Source: Iodobacter fluviatilis
Lineage (GTDB): Bacteria; Pseudomonadota; Gammaproteobacteria; Burkholderiales; Chitinibacteraceae
DNA length: 64,000 bases
Assembly: GCF_004194535.1 (NCBI RefSeq)
Contig: NZ_CP025781.1
Coordinates: 620,001 to 684,000 of the forward strand
Direction of reading: 5' to 3'
This document shows, piece by piece, positions 44,794 to 52,895 of this stretch; positions within the stretch are counted from its first letter, which is position 1; every line of letters starts with the position of its first letter. Made by a program: the position numbers and the translations under genes. Below the pieces are notes generated by a model. That model made no database searches and had not been told where the DNA came from. It worked only from the letters and a program-made list of their open reading frames with translations.

Positions 44794-46718
44794 AAGTCAA
44801 TTTCCATTATTTCATAGTCACCAGAGCTACTAACTGCTCCCGATTCAAAAGATGGCACATCCGCTGGCACAACATTAAGCTCAAGCACATCAGGTAATGG
44901 ATGAACAATTTTAGGGAGCGTGCGAGCACGCCCTTTACCATTTGTAAGCCGTGCAATCTGCCTTTGGGCCATTTCAGAATCTGTTTGAATCTTTTGAAAT
45001 AACGTCCATCGCGCCAATAAATCGCAATAAATTCCCAGACGCTTTTGATCCGAAGCGGTCAACGCTGCTTTAATCTTTTTGGCTTCCTGATGTTCATACT
45101 GGGTCAACCCAATGGTGTATTCAGGGTTGGTAGACTCCGCCAAAATCAGCGTACTAGGCTGAGAGGGGTGCTCAATATAAACTTCATGTAAATTGAGCTC
45201 GTCTACCAAAACGATCACTCTTTTGTCACCTATCGCTTCAAGCGTCGCAAGGGCATGTGAGAAGTATTCAATGCCATCGACCAACACCCGTCCTTTGTGA
45301 ATATTTCGTTGCACTGGCAAGCGAGCAATTGCATCTATTTCAGCGATATCAACAATTGGCGCAGGCCACCCTTTAACTGAATCCTCCCACGCTAAAATTG
45401 GAGCCCGCCCAGTACGTGAATGAATACTGGTGTGATAAACCTCATTGATCCACTCGAGGCAATACTCATGCATTTTTTCTAAAATTGAAGCGGCCCGGGA
45501 TCTAGAGTCATACTCTCCACGGTCACTGGGACTAGAAAATGTCGTTCCCGCACACTTCTGCACTAGAAGAGTGGTCAGCGTTCGAAAAAATGACTCGATA
45601 TGAGCCTTATCATTCGGGTCTCTTATCTCTGCAGGTGTAACGATGATCCCAAGACGTGCGCATAGTCTGATAAAAGCCGAATTTTTAAACTCAACACCAT
45701 TATCAGGAACAATTCGAACGGGTATCCCACCTGGTAAGCCCATACCAAGGCGAGTTAACATGTTTTTAACGGCCGCTAACGTCGTTACTGCCGATGGTGG
45801 AAACATGCTGATATATATACCGACTACCGCCCGGGTATACACATCAAGGATACAAACTAAATAGGGCCGGCCAATTACGTCCCCCGAATCAGGATCACGC
45901 AGCAATATGTCTAAATAGTGAGTATCAATTTGCACGAGGTACATTGGACGAGGACTAATAATGGCCCTGCCCGCAGCACGTGCGACCCGATCCGCAGCAA
46001 CTTTTCCTTTTTTTGCCAGAGCAACAATGTATGGATCTAGCGCTTTAATGCGCCGCTGCAGTGTGCGTAAACTTGGAACTGTTACTGTTGAAGAATGCTT
46101 TGAAAGCAGACCTAATTCGGATAATTTACCGACAATATGCGTTCGCACATCTTTAGCGTCCCTCCGCTCTGACTGTAAGAAAACCTGTTGAATTGCCTCT
46201 TCAATCAATATTTCTACCTGAGGGCAAAATCTAAGACCTCTATTTCCACTTTGTTTATGCCTTAGAGATAATAGAGCTCCGTCTCTCCCCTCCAAAAAAT
46301 AACGTTTAATCCAGCTTGCTACGGTGCGTGGATCTGGCGGTTGTTGATCTTCCAGTTCAAAAGCAATTAATGGAATCAGTGCAGTAAGATGTTTCTTTGA
46401 TGTCGGATAAACAAGTTGGGTAACTGCCGAATCCACATAACGCCGCATTCGGATCGCTGCGCGAGTTTCTTTTTCAGAAAGCTCAGATAACTTTCCTGAA
46501 CAACCATTCTCAGAAATACCTTCAATATCTTGATTCTTAATTAATAAAGTTTCACTTTCCTGCATCTCAATAAACCGATCATGTGAGATACGAAATGCTT
46601 TTCCTCCAATAGCTGCTGCATACCGAACGATTCCAGCATAGATATAAGTCACTTCAAACTCACATCCATGCATGTGAAAACGCAGTCCCACTTTAGGAGA
46701 GTAGTAACGCGGCTTCAT
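44790..46718 (-). CDS. tnsB: Tn7-like transposase TnsB
   Basis: A 642-residue DDE-type transposase that breaks and joins the 3' ends. The N-terminal ~250 residues contain helix-turn-helix regions (PSKKHLTALIPLIAFELEDQ, RTLQRRIKALDPYIV). The catalytic Asp-Asp-Glu are in LVQIDTHYLDILL, IRIVPDNGVEFKNS and DPNDKAHIESFFRTL, and a Mu-C domain follows. It overlaps tnsA and tnsC by four bases each, as in a typical tnsABC operon, and is apparently intact. Confidence 0.92.
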   Translation of the reverse strand: MKPRYYSPKVGLRFHMHGCEFEVTYIYAGIVRYAAAIGGKAFRISHDRFIEMQESETLLIKNQDIEGISENGCSGKLSELSEKETRAAIRMRRYVDSAVTQLVYPTSKKHLTALIPLIAFELEDQQPPDPRTVASWIKRYFLEGRDGALLSLRHKQSGNRGLRFCPQVEILIEEAIQQVFLQSERRDAKDVRTHIVGKLSELGLLSKHSSTVTVPSLRTLQRRIKALDPYIVALAKKGKVAADRVARAAGRAIISPRPMYLVQIDTHYLDILLRDPDSGDVIGRPYLVCILDVYTRAVVGIYISMFPPSAVTTLAAVKNMLTRLGMGLPGGIPVRIVPDNGVEFKNSAFIRLCARLGIIVTPAEIRDPNDKAHIESFFRTLTTLLVQKCAGTTFSSPSDRGEYDSRSRAASILEKMHEYCLEWINEVYHTSIHSRTGRAPILAWEDSVKGWPAPIVDIAEIDAIARLPVQRNIHKGRVLVDGIEYFSHALATLEAIGDKRVIVLVDELNLHEVYIEHPSQPSTLILAESTNPEYTIGLTQYEHQEAKKIKAALTASDQKRLGIYCDLLARWTLFQKIQTDSEMAQRQIARLTNGKGRARTLPKIVHPLPDVLELNVVPADVPSFESGAVSSSGDYEIMEIDL

Positions 46719-47425
46719 TGAAGAAACCCCACAGGCATATCCAAGCTCACAGGGCGACTTAGATCAACAGCTAACACCCCGTGAAACAACAAGTAGTCTG
46801 CTAAAAAAGGAGACAGAGCAGCCTCAGTTAAAGCGGCATAAACGCCCCCCAAGGACATGGGATTTGATAAGGCAGCAAGCAACTGGCGAGCTAAGGCAAG
46901 CTCTTGACTTGACCAAGCGCGAATACTGGAACGAGAGTAAAAATAGTAGAGGTTTTCCAAACACTTTTCTGTTGGCAAAGCGTTTGAATCAACAATAGAG
47001 AAATCAAAATCACACATATTTAATAAATTTTCAATCTCTAAAAAACATAATATATTTTCTTTATCCAAATACTGTTGATTAGGTTTAATTTCACATACTA
47101 GCCACTGTTGATTTACCATTGAAATCAAAAAGTCAGGCGTATATTTTTTACCTTGTCCGTGTTGAATATTAATGGCTTGGCAACGATAGCTAATTACCTT
47201 GGCATCCCTCTCTAAAAGAAGGCAATATGCCAATTCAAGCTGACTTTCCAGTGCAACTGTGATGCCATTTTTTCGGCTAGGGAATAAAGCAGTGCGTCTA
47301 CCACGTGCACCTTGAGCAATCCGGCGGTGGCCATGCACAACGCCCGATAAATCGGGTGGCTTGGCAAATGCATCTTGAATCTGTTGTAAAAGATCTGCTC
47401 GCAGATTGAATTGAATACTATTCAT
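46715..47425 (-). CDS. tnsA: Tn7-like endonuclease subunit TnsA
   Basis: TnsA cuts the 5' ends of the transposon, making cut-and-paste movement possible. From the preferred Met (47423-47425, MNSIQFNLRADLLQQI) the protein has 236 residues. The restriction-endonuclease-like active site is complete: Glu in ESQLELAYCLLLERD, Asp in KYTPDFLISMV, and Glu-x-Lys in WLVCEIKPNQQ. A winged C-terminal part follows, which should contact TnsB/TnsC. An in-frame Met 22 residues earlier is possible. Confidence 0.9.
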   Translation of the reverse strand: MNSIQFNLRADLLQQIQDAFAKPPDLSGVVHGHRRIAQGARGRRTALFPSRKNGITVALESQLELAYCLLLERDAKVISYRCQAINIQHGQGKKYTPDFLISMVNQQWLVCEIKPNQQYLDKENILCFLEIENLLNMCDFDFSIVDSNALPTEKCLENLYYFYSRSSIRAWSSQELALARQLLAALSNPMSLGGVYAALTEAALSPFLADYLLFHGVLAVDLSRPVSLDMPVGFLQ

Positions 47426-47651
47426 ACACACCTCATGTCCAACTAATCCCATATTTAGGCGAAGCAGTGCCCTATTGGAATCATTAACCAATTTAAATAG
47501 CCCTGTTTTTAGGCGTAAAAAGCCCCGCTAAGAGTGTTTTCTCTCAGAGTCACAGGAAGAAAAAAGATAAATGGGCTTGACGCTGGAGCGCGTGATGATG
47601 ATACTTGAACTGTCTATTTTCCAAGTATTAGCCGTCAGGCACGTACGCTCA

Positions 47652-47677
47652 CGGGACAAGCCGCAAGGTTTGTCCCG
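47652..47677. terminator. Strong hairpin after the XRE gene
   Basis: CGGGACAAGCC pairs with GGTTTGTCCCG across a GCAA tetraloop. The T run is on the plus-strand side, but the hairpin lies just downstream of the minus-strand XRE stop and before tnsA, so it could limit read-through from the regulator into tnsABC. Confidence 0.65.
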
Positions 47678-47680
47678 TTT

Positions 47681-48103
47681 TTACATTGGTCTATCCTCCT
47701 TTTGCTGCATACGCAAATACTTAGGTTTTAACAAAGCATTCTTTGCAAATTCATCCTTAATTCCAATAATTTCTTGAATTAAGCGCACTTGAGCTGGATG
47801 TAAAGAATCAAGATGCCTGTGAAGATTCAGCAGCATCCAATGAATGTCCTCAGAGAGGTCAGTAGGGATAATAAACTTACGCTGTGAGGCCTCAACTACC
47901 TCATGTAGCTCTGCCTGCTGAATATCAGATAAAGACAACGCCCGGATCAGCCGCTCGATAAATTCAGATGTTGGTGGGCCTTTGGTTCCTATTTCCAAGG
48001 CAGAAATATAACTCTGCTCATACCCTAACAGCTCTGCTAACTCAATTTGACGAATACCATGGGCAACTCGAAGCTGATAAAAGTATTTTGAAAATGGCCT
48101 CAC
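47681..48103 (-). CDS. XRE-family regulator, probable Tn7-like element regulator
   Basis: A 140-residue protein with a Cro/CI helix-turn-helix at residues ~8-62 (HGIRQIELAELLGYEQSYISALEIG) and a helical C-terminal part without a recognised sensor. XRE genes in this position, upstream of tnsA on the same strand, occur in other Tn7-like and CRISPR-associated transposons and probably control tns expression. It is the outermost recognisable gene of the tns module. Confidence 0.8.
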   Translation of the reverse strand: MRPFSKYFYQLRVAHGIRQIELAELLGYEQSYISALEIGTKGPPTSEFIERLIRALSLSDIQQAELHEVVEASQRKFIIPTDLSEDIHWMLLNLHRHLDSLHPAQVRLIQEIIGIKDEFAKNALLKPKYLRMQQKEDRPM

Positions 48104-48420
48104 AAAAAACCCACCGATTAATAAAAATAATCAGACAGGGTAATTAAATTAAAATAAAAAGTCAAAATAAAGTTAAAACAAAAAAAGGGAACACATTTAA
48201 TACAATTAAGTAACGACACAAAAACCATAAAGACATATAAAAAAACACTACAAATCAGAGTAAAAACAATAAAAAGTAATATTAGAATATTACTCTTAAA
48301 ATTTCCAACGTCAGAAATAACTGCATACTTAAATAAATAAAATACATATCTACCATTTAAAAAAATGCTATTAACACAATGAGCAGTCGACACAATAAAG
48401 GAAGTACTAGATGCAGTGGT
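48104..48420. other. AT-rich region, possible Tn7-like element end
   Basis: A ~310-base, strongly AT-rich stretch outside the XRE gene. It contains TAACGACACA at 48211-48220 and GTCGACACA at 48386-48394, both close to the reverse complement of the TGTGTCGTT repeats at 53.0 kb. In Tn7-like elements the right end lies next to tnsA and carries several TnsB sites ending in ...ACA, so this could hold the end. The spacing (about 175 bases) is irregular and I cannot fix the terminus. Confidence 0.35.
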
Positions 48421-48479
48421 AATCCCCCCACAAAATCAGCTCATTTTCAAGTAGAATTTTCTCGCTGTCTTTGAGGCAC

Positions 48480-48720
48480 TTCTTTATGAAAGCATGTGGG
48501 TAATTTATATCGCCCAATTATGGCGCATAAAGCAAGCCGAAACTGGTTTGACCGTCTCCGATCTGTGCCGCGAGCACAATACGAGCTCAGCCTCTTTTTA
48601 TAAGTGGCGCGCTAAGTTTGGCGCATGGACATCTCGATAATGACGCACATGAAAGAGCTGGAGGACGAAAATAAACGCCTGAAAAAGATGTATATCGAAG
48701 CCCAAATTCAAGCCTGTACA
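48480..48720 (+). pseudogene. IS3-family OrfA transposase relic
   Basis: The translation AETGLTVSDLCREHNTSSAS, then FYKWRAKFG, is the helix-turn-helix of an IS3-family (IS51/IS407-type) OrfA. A one-base loss near 48630 shifts the frame, after which MDISIMTHMKELEDENKRLK and KMYIEAQIQ, the leucine-zipper part, continues. The 5' end and the whole OrfB are missing. It is a decayed fragment flanking the tns region. Confidence 0.8.
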
Positions 48721-48921
48721 GTCAATCACCAACCTAATTCAATAACCAGAACAAAACAAAAGCCTCAAGTCAATTTAATGTAATATAGTGGCATATTACG
48801 TCAGTCTGCGACCGGTAAGGCATTTCATGGATTTAATCTTTTCTATACACCCAAGGTGGTGATTAATCTGCCATTGGGGGACATCTTAGTTTGTCACCCG
48901 AGCCAGTTAAGGAGTGTATTT

Positions 48922-49581
48922 GTGTTTAAACTGAGACCAACAAATCCTGAGCTTGAAAAAGTCACCAAGTTCACAGTCAAGAAGAAGGCCTCCTATCTAC
49001 GGTCCCACTTCAAGAGTTTGGAAAATACTTTCCAAGAAAAGTCTGCATCGCTATGGCAAGAGATAGAGCTTGAAGATAAGAGAACAGAAAACCATGATGA
49101 TGACAGCCAATACGACTACAGTGCTTCCGAATCTTTGAAAGAGATAGAGCATATCTACCTAAGAATGCACCGATACTCTGCAATTCTGGCCACTTATTCA
49201 TATTTGGAAAGCAGCATGAATAAGTTATGTGAGGAATTAAAGAAAGAAATGAAAATTAAAATATCTGTTGACGACCTAAATGGCGACGGTATTCATAGGT
49301 GCAAAAAATACCTGACTCTGTTGGCCAACGTTGATTTCGAAAAAATAAACCCTCAATGGTCTCACTTGGCTACATTAAATAAGCTTAGAAATTGCATAAT
49401 GCATGCTGATGGCAATGCGGAACTCGTTAGAGATAGCGAAAAATTTATTACTCAAATAAAAAGCAATAGAGATATGTATTTTGTTGAGCAAAATATGGTC
49501 ATGGTATCGAATGACTTTGTTTGTCAATCTATAGACAATATTGAAATAGCCTTAATTCATATTATTGGGTATGGTAAGTAA
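48922..49581 (+). CDS. HEPN-domain protein, possible RNase
   Basis: A 219-residue cytoplasmic protein from a GTG start with AAGGAG seven bases upstream; an in-frame GTG at 48856 would add 22 poor residues. It is helical and contains KLRNCIMHADG, the HEPN active-site motif R-N-x3-H (Arg156, His161 in this numbering). HEPN proteins are metal-independent RNases found in toxin-antitoxin, abortive-infection and CRISPR systems. A helix (RYSAILATYSYLESSMNKLCEEL) precedes the motif, as in RiboL-PSP/MAE-type HEPN folds. No antitoxin gene (for example MNT) is directly beside it. Lower GC than the chromosome suggests acquisition. Confidence 0.7.
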   Translation: MFKLRPTNPELEKVTKFTVKKKASYLRSHFKSLENTFQEKSASLWQEIELEDKRTENHDDDSQYDYSASESLKEIEHIYLRMHRYSAILATYSYLESSMNKLCEELKKEMKIKISVDDLNGDGIHRCKKYLTLLANVDFEKINPQWSHLATLNKLRNCIMHADGNAELVRDSEKFITQIKSNRDMYFVEQNMVMVSNDFVCQSIDNIEIALIHIIGYGK

Positions 49582-50054
49582 AAATTAAATATGCCTATTC
49601 AATCAACTTCACGCTTTTGATACCAAATGCGCTAGCCCGCACTGGTGAATTCAAATATTGTTTATCACACAGGATGTGTATGTGCGTGTTTATATTATTA
49701 CTAGGTGCACTCATAGGACTATTTTTCTCTATGATGCTCTTCTCCGCTTTGATAATATTTAACCTGATGATGTCTCTTGCTCAGCCGAGCTTTGGCACGC
49801 GCATGATCCGGCTTGAGTAAGATACGTGCGGAATAAGGGCGCTCCATGTCAAAACCAATTGAATCGTCTGAAGTTAGCAATGCCGCGCAGGTCACTAAAT
49901 CAAGGGTTCCGGAGCAAGAGACATAATCAGGATATTTAATGTAAAAATTGACCTATCAATCATAACCAATATTTTTATTGCCATCGCAACGATAGTTGCC
50001 ACATTTATCCATTATGACTCCCAGAAAAAACAGAGGCTTGATAGAGTTTGGGAT
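49582..50054. other. Region between HEPN gene and the next small gene, uncertain coding
   Basis: A 67-codon frame at 49617-49820 encodes one hydrophobic helix (VFILLLGALIGLFFSMMLFS) but starts without a clear ribosome binding site. A further ATG at 49846 begins MSKPIESSEVSNAAQVTKSR and stops after 26 codons. From about 49940 an open frame with a membrane helix (FIAIATIVATFIHYDSQ) runs into the next gene without a start codon. The three may be pieces of one or two damaged genes. Confidence 0.35.
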
Positions 50055-50417
50055 ATGAACAAAGGAGTGCTTCTTGATCTGACTCACTCACTATCCGAAG
50101 CAATTAAAGCCACAGAAATCGAGATACAGAACTGCTATAGCTACCACGACGAGCAAGTTGAAATAAAGCCTTACGTCTGGAAAAATCTCGATGAAAAAAT
50201 TGACTATATGCTCAATGTCTACCGCCCGCTTGTGAGCACTAACTTGCTAGCAGCAATAAATAACCACAAACAAGTAAGTAGAGAAATATCCAGACAAGTC
50301 TTCCAGGAAGATGAGGACACATGCACAGCATATGAAAAAATGTTAGTTGAGCACAAAACACTATATGTGCAACTACAGTCATTTATTGCCAAAATCAGCG
50401 GCGTGGAAGCCATATAA
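50055..50417 (+). CDS. Hypothetical protein, probably with an upstream membrane helix
   Basis: The ATG-initiated part is 120 residues, helical and acidic, starting MNKGVLLDLTHSLSEAIKAT. The frame is open for another ~40 codons upstream and encodes ITNIFIAIATIVATFIHYDS, a membrane helix, followed by QKKQRLDRVWD, joining smoothly to the ATG. That part has no ATG, GTG or TTG, so either an unusual start or a frameshift is present. I do not recognise the family. It is the first of several same-strand small genes. Confidence 0.5.
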   Translation: MNKGVLLDLTHSLSEAIKATEIEIQNCYSYHDEQVEIKPYVWKNLDEKIDYMLNVYRPLVSTNLLAAINNHKQVSREISRQVFQEDEDTCTAYEKMLVEHKTLYVQLQSFIAKISGVEAI

Positions 50418-50472
50418 CAACACGCTAAAATCGCTTATTTCGTTCGCAGAGACGGGCAAAACCCTACACCTT

Positions 50473-50487
50473 AGCTTAATCATTAGG
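50473..50487 (+). repeat. Cassette-like spacer motif, copy 1
   Basis: AGCTTAATCATTAGG, 55 bases after the stop of the preceding small gene. The same 15-base motif with one change occurs at 51604-51618 in the same relative position after another small gene. Confidence 0.45.
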
Positions 50488-50554
50488 ATTTATCTTTAGC
50501 TCCGCAGCATTTGCTGTATGGGGCTTAAAACTAGCCACAACCCATGGAGTATTT

Positions 50555-50755
50555 ATGACTAAGCCGAGCGTTTTTAGTGTTGGTGATATCGTTAAGTTAA
50601 AGTCCGGAGGACCAGACATGACCATCAAAGAAGTAGTGACTGATATGAAGAACAAACCGAATGGCAAGTATTGGTGCCAATGGTTTGCAGGAAAGAAACT
50701 CGATTCAGGACAATTCGCGCATGAATCTCTTATAGATGTAGCTGTAGAATCATAG
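50555..50755 (+). CDS. DUF2158 (YodC-like) protein
   Basis: A 66-residue protein beginning MTKPSVFSVGDIVKLKSGGP, followed by DMTIKEV and KYWCQWFAGKKLDSGQFAHE. This is the small SH3-like DUF2158 family that includes E. coli YodC, of unknown function. It ends two bases before the next ATG, so the two genes form a unit. Confidence 0.8.
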   Translation: MTKPSVFSVGDIVKLKSGGPDMTIKEVVTDMKNKPNGKYWCQWFAGKKLDSGQFAHESLIDVAVES

Positions 50756-50757
50756 GC

Positions 50758-51024
50758 ATGGATGTCCGAAATATTGCCTTATGGATGCAATCAGAACTAG
50801 AGAAACAGGGGTGTATTTATCAGGATGATGTGGTTGACTACGCGCTGAAAGCAGGTGGTGAATCATTTCTCAGAGAAAATGCCGATGGAAATCTGGTTCT
50901 TGCCAGAAGCGTTCTTACAGAATTCAGGAAACTAAACGAACCAGACGTTGTTTGGGTTAAACCGGATAGGTACTGGCGTTTTCGCGTCCCAGAGGATGAG
51001 TCAGGAAGAGATGCAAGGGGCTAA
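50758..51024 (+). CDS. Small hypothetical protein (DUF6953-like)
   Basis: An 88-residue protein starting MDVRNIALWMQSELEKQGCI, with VDYALKAGGESFLRENADGN and VVWVKPDRYWRFRVPEDE. It resembles a small family I associate with DUF6953; I am only moderately sure. The fold looks like a short winged-helix-like domain. Its stop codon lies inside GGGGCTAACGAG, followed 30 bases later by GGTTAGGCATT, an arrangement reminiscent of integron cassette ends. Confidence 0.65.
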   Translation: MDVRNIALWMQSELEKQGCIYQDDVVDYALKAGGESFLRENADGNLVLARSVLTEFRKLNEPDVVWVKPDRYWRFRVPEDESGRDARG

Positions 51025-51257
51025 CGAGAAGCCTGCCCCAGAAAACCTATAAGGTTAGGCATTACATTTGACATAAATTTAATGAATTGAATGCTTCTTT
51101 GCAAACTACTATAAATTTTATCTTTAATCACAGGGGGCAGAGTAAAGTTAAACCTACTTGCTTTGGCTTTGAGGGAATGAAATATAGCAGGATTTAATTT
51201 AAGTTGACTCTGAACCCCGTACTCACTACTACCCAATATCTTTGTAAGGACTTCACC

Positions 51258-51554
51258 ATGCCCATTAAATATCGATATACCAAAGCAGGCGCAATAACGA
51301 ATGGTGAAATATCGACCACCAAAGACGAAATAGATCATCACGAAACTGTTCAGATTATATTGAAAGAAATAGCGAACAAAGAAGGCGAAAGAATCGTGGT
51401 TGCAATGATGAGCACAAACGTTGAAGGGCAGCAGGTTGGCGTTTATCACGTTGATCCTGACGCCGCGGAGCAATCTACGTTAAGGACGATTGAGCAAATT
51501 GATATATGTGCGGACGGAGAAACTTGGAATACAGTTTCTCTATTAAAGCCATAA
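51258..51554 (+). CDS. Small hypothetical protein
   Basis: A 98-residue protein from the ATG at 51258 with a TAAGGA site at 51245-51250; an in-frame start at 51204 is less likely. It has a beta-rich N-terminal part (MPIKYRYTKAGAITNGEIST) and no membrane segment or recognised motif. The codon use is AT-rich, like its neighbours. A GGGGC...GCCCC stem-loop and the cassette-like motif follow. Confidence 0.6.
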   Translation: MPIKYRYTKAGAITNGEISTTKDEIDHHETVQIILKEIANKEGERIVVAMMSTNVEGQQVGVYHVDPDAAEQSTLRTIEQIDICADGETWNTVSLLKP

Positions 51555-51603
51555 TGTATTGAGAAAAAAATACCTTTATTGGGGCAGGTTAAAGCGCCCC
51601 CTC

Positions 51604-51618
51604 AGCTTAGTCATTAGG
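51604..51618 (+). repeat. Cassette-like spacer motif, copy 2
   Basis: AGCTTAGTCATTAGG, one change from the copy at 50473-50487, placed 50 bases after the stop of the preceding small gene. Confidence 0.45.
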
Positions 51619-51899
51619 TAGAAATATTTTCAGTGCACTTAAGCCGATCGGGGAAATAAGAGGGAGAGAAGTAAGCCTATTTAAACATTATAGATTGGAG
51701 ATTGGAGAAAAACAATATAAAAAAATATTAATAAATCAATTAAACTCAGCATAGCGATGAAATATTAAAACCATACATAATATGGTTTTAAAAAAACATA
51801 TTTTCTTCATAAAAAAACAACATCACTCCACTATTTAAAATAAACCATAAACTAAAGAAGCCACCATAAAATTACTAATCAAAAAAGGCAGCACTAAAA
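51619..51899. other. AT-rich spacer, no gene seen
   Basis: About 280 strongly AT-rich bases between the spacer motif and the lipoprotein gene, with repeated TTAAAA and AAAAAACA runs. It probably carries the promoter of the next gene. Confidence 0.5.
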
Positions 51900-52160
51900 A
51901 TGAAACAACTAATCATTATCTTGTTTTTTACATTTTCAATTGCCGGATGTGCAACTCATGGAACACGAGCGGCAATGACCTCTGGCGAAATTGGGTGTTC
52001 CACTTCAGAAATGAAAGTGTCCGATGGCGACATGGGCTGGACGACAAACACATGGACAGCTGTTTGTCGTGGAAAGACTTTTTTTTGCACTTACACTTCT
52101 AGCCTAAACTTAGGTTCTAGAACACAGTGCAAAGAGGAAATTCCATTGCCAACGAAATAA
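51900..52160 (+). CDS. Small lipoprotein
   Basis: An 86-residue precursor with signal MKQLIIILFFTFSIAGC and lipobox Cys at residue 17. The mature part has six Cys residues (for example GEIGCSTSEM, AVCRGKTFFCTYTSS, GSRTQCKEE), suggesting disulfides in the periplasm. No family is recognised. It is the last of the same-strand small genes before the IS21 relic. Confidence 0.65.
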   Translation: MKQLIIILFFTFSIAGCATHGTRAAMTSGEIGCSTSEMKVSDGDMGWTTNTWTAVCRGKTFFCTYTSSLNLGSRTQCKEEIPLPTK

Positions 52161-52299
52161 GCATATCTGGGCCATGTCTATACGTTTATTCGAAATAGTA
52201 ACTCCCCCGTTTTTGAGCTCACTTAAAAGTAGAGGCTAAGCGAGTCATTCAGCGTTCAATAGTTTTCACCAGTCAGCATCAAACTTTTTCCAATTACTC

Positions 52300-52740
52300 A
52301 GCCCGGTTTTGGCCCTTTCTTGCACTGTTTAAACCTGAACGAATAATTACCGTTTCCCTTTGTGAATCGCGGACGCCCAGTACTGTGGCCAGGTGCATTT
52401 TCCCAGTGCCTGCACCGTCAACCAGAATCACGTTGTGCGCATAGTCCATAAAGCACCGGTACCCAGTTGCTCCTGCGGCGAAACCGTCAAAGGACTTTCC
52501 GCCAGTAAAAGCATCGAAGATGCTGAACCGGATGCTTTGAGCCTCCAACCAAATCCGCCGACGGCTATCCTGAACTTACTTTTCAACCACGCCTTTTTCC
52601 CAGCCAGAGGCGATATTACAAAAGTCAGGATCAAATAAATAATGTGCCCATATCTCTGAGAATCGCGCATTCACGATCCGGCTTTTGTCTTTAAGTACCT
52701 TATCGACTGCAGCCTTCATATTATCGTAAATCCCTCCCCA
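52300..52740 (-). pseudogene. Degraded IS21-family istA/istB fragments
   Basis: The part at about 52360-52500 matches istB around its P-loop: NVILVDGAGTGKMHLAT compared with [16 protein letters not shown] of the intact copy. From about 52505 to 52735 the sequence matches istA around 43180-43420 (same order of motifs: AQSIRFS, the KAWLKS(KFR) region, DNMK). Stops and deletions break both. The istB and istA pieces are joined by a large internal deletion, and this copy is clearly older than the element at 41.5 kb. Confidence 0.85.
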
Positions 52741-52771
52741 AAAAATATGGAAGTGAGTCCATTTTTTGGGG
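52736..52771. terminator. Perfect inverted repeat next to the IS21 relic
   Basis: CCCCAAAAAAT at 52736-52746 and ATTTTTTGGGG at 52761-52771 form an 11-base perfect stem around a 14-base loop. It could act as a bidirectional terminator or mark the junction of the relic. Confidence 0.55.
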
Positions 52772-52775
52772 GCAG

Positions 52776-52895
52776 TTCAATTTTTTGACATTTATTTTGA
52801 GGGTTAAGATCACATAATATTTTCATCGATTTCAATCTTTGACTTGGCAAAGTTTCAACTTTTGACTGCAAGATTTCAATCATTGAGTTATGCCC
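52776..52895. repeat. Set of 21-23 bp TTTCAAnnnTTGA repeats (IS21-type end)
   Basis: TTCAATTTTTTGAC (52776), TTTCAATCTTTGAC (52830), TTTCAACTTTTGAC (52853) and TTTCAATCATTGAG (52874) are degenerate direct repeats; the last three have periods of 23 and 21. IS21-family termini carry such multiple repeats, and the motif resembles the TTGAAATTTGAC repeats at the end of the intact element. They lie where the outer end of the relic should be. Confidence 0.65.

Noticed and set aside
49617-49820. 67-codon membrane-type open frame after the HEPN gene
   Set aside because: One hydrophobic helix but no good start site or conserved feature; retained only as uncertain sequence in the intergenic note.
51019-51060. 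Possible complete integron attC site after the DUF6953-like gene
   Set aside because: Core-like GTTAGGC and GCTAAC are present, but the 42-base length is below the usual attC range and the inner arms pair poorly, so it is kept only as part of the cassette-like hypothesis.
52774-52895. CRISPR-like array
   Set aside because: The repeats are 14-16 bases, degenerate and spaced by only 7-9 bases, with no cas genes; IS21 terminal repeats explain them better.
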